This document shows, in pieces, positions 12,563-13,852 of a DNA stretch of 13,852 nucleotides. How positions within the stretch are numbered: position 1 is the first letter of the stretch; every line of letters begins with the position of its first letter. A model generated the notes under the pieces. The model was not told the DNA's origin and did not search any database. It worked only from the letters and a program-made list of their open reading frames with translations. This DNA comes from DASTYU01 sp035764655 (lineage in GTDB: Bacteria; Chloroflexota; Limnocylindria; Limnocylindrales; CSP1-4). Both the position numbers and the translations under genes were made by a program. Location of the stretch: positions 1 to 13,852 of the forward strand of contig DASTYU010000050.1 in NCBI GenBank assembly GCA_035764655.1. Reading direction: 5' to 3'.

Positions 12563-13569
12563 GCCGGCCGACCATCACCGATCTCGCCCGCGAGGCGGGC
12601 GTCTCGCGCTCGACCGTGTCGCGGGTGGTCAGCGGCCGCGGCTACGTCGCGGCGCCGGTTCGGGCGCGGGTCCAGGACGCCGCGTTGCGGCTCGGTTACG
12701 TGCCGGATGGGGTCGCGCGCAGCCTGCGCCACCGCACGACGCGAGCGGTCGGCGTCCTGATCTCGGACCTGGGTAACCCGTTCTACGCGGAGCTCGCTGC
12801 CGCCGTCGACCAGACGCTCCGATCGCGGGGCTACCACATGATCCTCGCAAACAGCGGCGGGCTCGACGACGAGGAGGACGCCGCGGCTACCCTCTTCCAG
12901 GCATCGCGGGTTGCGGGCGTGATCCTCGCCCCGGTCTCCAAGCGGGCCACCCGGCGGCTCGTGGATGCCGGTCTCGCGGTCATCGAGGTGGACCGCCAGC
13001 TGGCGCCCGGTGAATGCGACGCGGTCCTGGTCGACAACGAGCGTGGCGCGTTCGCGGCGACGGGCCACCTCCTCGGCCTGGGCCACCAACGGATCGGCCT
13101 GCTGCTCGGCGAGCGCGGCTGGCAGACGGCCACCGAACGCCTCGCCGGCTATCGGTCCGCGCTCGTCGCCGCGGACGTGCCCTTCGACCGGGATCTCGTG
13201 CCACGCTCCAGCTTCTCGCGTGACGAGGCGGCCCGAGTCACGGGCGAGCTGCTCGACCGCCGCCCGGACGTCACCGCGATCTTCGCCACGAGCAACGTCC
13301 TCGCGGAGGGCGCCGTCGCCGAGATCCAGCGGCGCGGAAGGCGGATCCTGACGGACCTGTCGATCGTGGCCTTCGACGACGTGCCGTGGATGGGCCTGAT
13401 GCAGCCGGGCATCACGACCGTGGCGCAGCCCACGGAGGAGCTCGGCCGGACCGCGGCGGAGCTGCTCCTCGATCGGCTGGCGGGCGGACGCGCTTCCGAC
13501 CGACCCGTCGTTCACCGCCTCGCCACCACGCTGGTCCTGCGCGGCTCGACGGCCGCTCCGGGCCGCTAA
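12559..13569 (+). CDS. LacI-family transcriptional regulator
   Basis: A 336-residue regulator of standard LacI-family length. The N-terminal helix-turn-helix (about 5-24) reads T-I-T-D-L-A-R-E-A-G-V-S-R-S-T-V-S-R-V-V. The hinge region has L-G-Y-V-P-D-G-V-A-R-S-L-R (45-57). The ligand-binding domain starts at V-G-V-L-I-S-D-L-G-N-P-F-Y (64-76) and continues with V-D-N-E-R-G-A (158-164), G-H-x-R-I-G-L-L (176-182), F-A-T-S-N-V-L and a terminal V-A-F-D-D-V-P-W (a variant of the usual F-D-D/N segment) before T-T-V-A-Q-P. The effector is most likely a sugar or derivative processed by the two enzymes encoded upstream. The GTG at 12559 is preferred because it overlaps the GH36 stop by 4 nt and starts directly at the DNA-binding domain; a longer frame from 12505 is unlikely. 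A palindrome at 8945-8954 is a candidate operator for autoregulation of the cassette. Confidence 0.94.
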   Translation: MSRPTITDLAREAGVSRSTVSRVVSGRGYVAAPVRARVQDAALRLGYVPDGVARSLRHRTTRAVGVLISDLGNPFYAELAAAVDQTLRSRGYHMILANSGGLDDEEDAAATLFQASRVAGVILAPVSKRATRRLVDAGLAVIEVDRQLAPGECDAVLVDNERGAFAATGHLLGLGHQRIGLLLGERGWQTATERLAGYRSALVAADVPFDRDLVPRSSFSRDEAARVTGELLDRRPDVTAIFATSNVLAEGAVAEIQRRGRRILTDLSIVAFDDVPWMGLMQPGITTVAQPTEELGRTAAELLLDRLAGGRASDRPVVHRLATTLVLRGSTAAPGR

Positions 13570-13608
13570 GCGCTCGACGACCCTCCCGCAACCGGTCCGG
13601 CCTTTGTT

Positions 13609-13782
13609 GCCAAATTCCCACCCGTGGGCACGTAGGCCAACTGCCCCTGGTCCACAGGCCGGATCCGGGCCCTCATTCCGGCCAATTGCGCCTTGGGGTG
13701 GGATTTTGGGCCGTTGCTCGGCCGTGATGAGCTTCGGGACAGACTGCTTGGTTGCCTGAGTGTCCAAGCATGGGAACTTGGC
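13609..13782. repeat. four copies of the 11-bp motif GCCAANTKCSC
   Basis: Copies at 13609-13619, 13636-13646 and 13681-13691 on the plus strand and 13772-13782 on the minus strand; a fifth, diverged copy with one inserted base lies on the minus strand at about 13700-13711. They share eight fixed positions and two two-fold positions, and three of the four begin GGCCAA. They look like binding sites or an iteron-like cluster. Confidence 0.5.
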
Positions 13783-13803
13783 CGTGTGACAGCGCACCGT
13801 GCG

Positions 13804-13848
13804 ATCACGTCGCGTCGTTCCGCGACGCGATGCAACTCCACGTGTGAT
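13804..13848 (+). repeat. nested inverted repeat at the window end
   Basis: Inner arms TCGCGTCG (13810-13817) and CGACGCGA (13823-13830) around TTCCG. Outer arms ATCAC (13804-13808) and GTGAT (13844-13848). No T-run follows. It could be a terminator, an operator or part of an RNA leader for a gene outside the window. Confidence 0.5.
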
Positions 13849-13852
13849 GAGC

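Larger units (their letters stand above)
13570..13852. other. non-coding region downstream of the LacI gene
   Basis: No credible gene on either strand; open frames here are shadows with unnatural composition. It has local AT-rich patches (around 13604-13617 and 13701-13708), four copies of an 11-bp motif, a 5-bp stem GGCCG/CGGCC (13709-13723), a 9-bp direct repeat GTGATGAGC (13724-13732 and 13844-13852) and a nested inverted repeat at the end. It may be the control region of a gene just beyond the window. Confidence 0.6.

Noticed and set aside
1..13852. CRISPR array, insertion sequence, prophage or toxin-antitoxin system.
   Set aside because: No regularly spaced repeats, transposase or integrase motifs, phage genes or small paired genes were found on reading both strands.

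Overview
The window is a 13.9 kb piece of a very GC-rich bacterial chromosome (strong G/C third positions, several GTG starts, short intergenic gaps). Gene content, possible TANNNT boxes just upstream of starts without Shine-Dalgarno sequences, and the absence of Streptomyces-type hallmarks suggest Chloroflexota (Limnocylindria-like) or a related soil/freshwater lineage. High-GC Actinomycetota cannot be excluded, and this placement is a guess. I see no phage, transposase, CRISPR, tRNA or rRNA. I count twelve protein genes.

Layout. (1) 1-3005, + strand: the 3' part of a multi-pass membrane protein of unknown function, an MFS transporter, and an SRPBCC/AHSA1-type protein. (2) 2965-5403, - strand: a three-gene operon of alpha/beta hydrolase, DGPF (YCII-related) protein and ECF42-type sigma factor with a long C-terminal extension. 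It is tightly coupled, and a TGTCGA-N17-CGAC element upstream matches the ECF42 promoter signature as I recall it, implying autoregulation. (3) 5538-6029, + strand: a small cupin, divergent from that operon, whose Shine-Dalgarno lies in a GAAA-capped hairpin. (4) 6220-8934, + strand: a secreted GH25 lysozyme with two N-terminal cysteine-containing repeats, preceded by a 190-nt non-coding leader and followed by a strong terminator-like hairpin; then a DUF4232-like lipoprotein and a SnoaL/NTF2-like protein. (5) 8976-13569, + strand: a tightly overlapped three-gene cassette of a tandem metallo-beta-lactamase-fold protein with a C-terminal NEW3-like domain, a GH36-like glycosidase and a LacI-family regulator. 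(6) 13570-13852: non-coding sequence with four copies of an 11-bp motif and a nested inverted repeat.

How the parts may work together. The clearest candidate for a little-described system is the MBL-GH36-LacI cassette. Its coupling (TGATG and GTGA overlaps), lack of secretion signals and local regulator point to an intracellular glycoside- or sugar-derivative-processing unit with its own repressor. A perfect palindrome and a hairpin covering the start codon sit at its front. The ECF42 operon is a recognised regulatory architecture whose signal is unknown. The lysozyme and lipoprotein are envelope functions.
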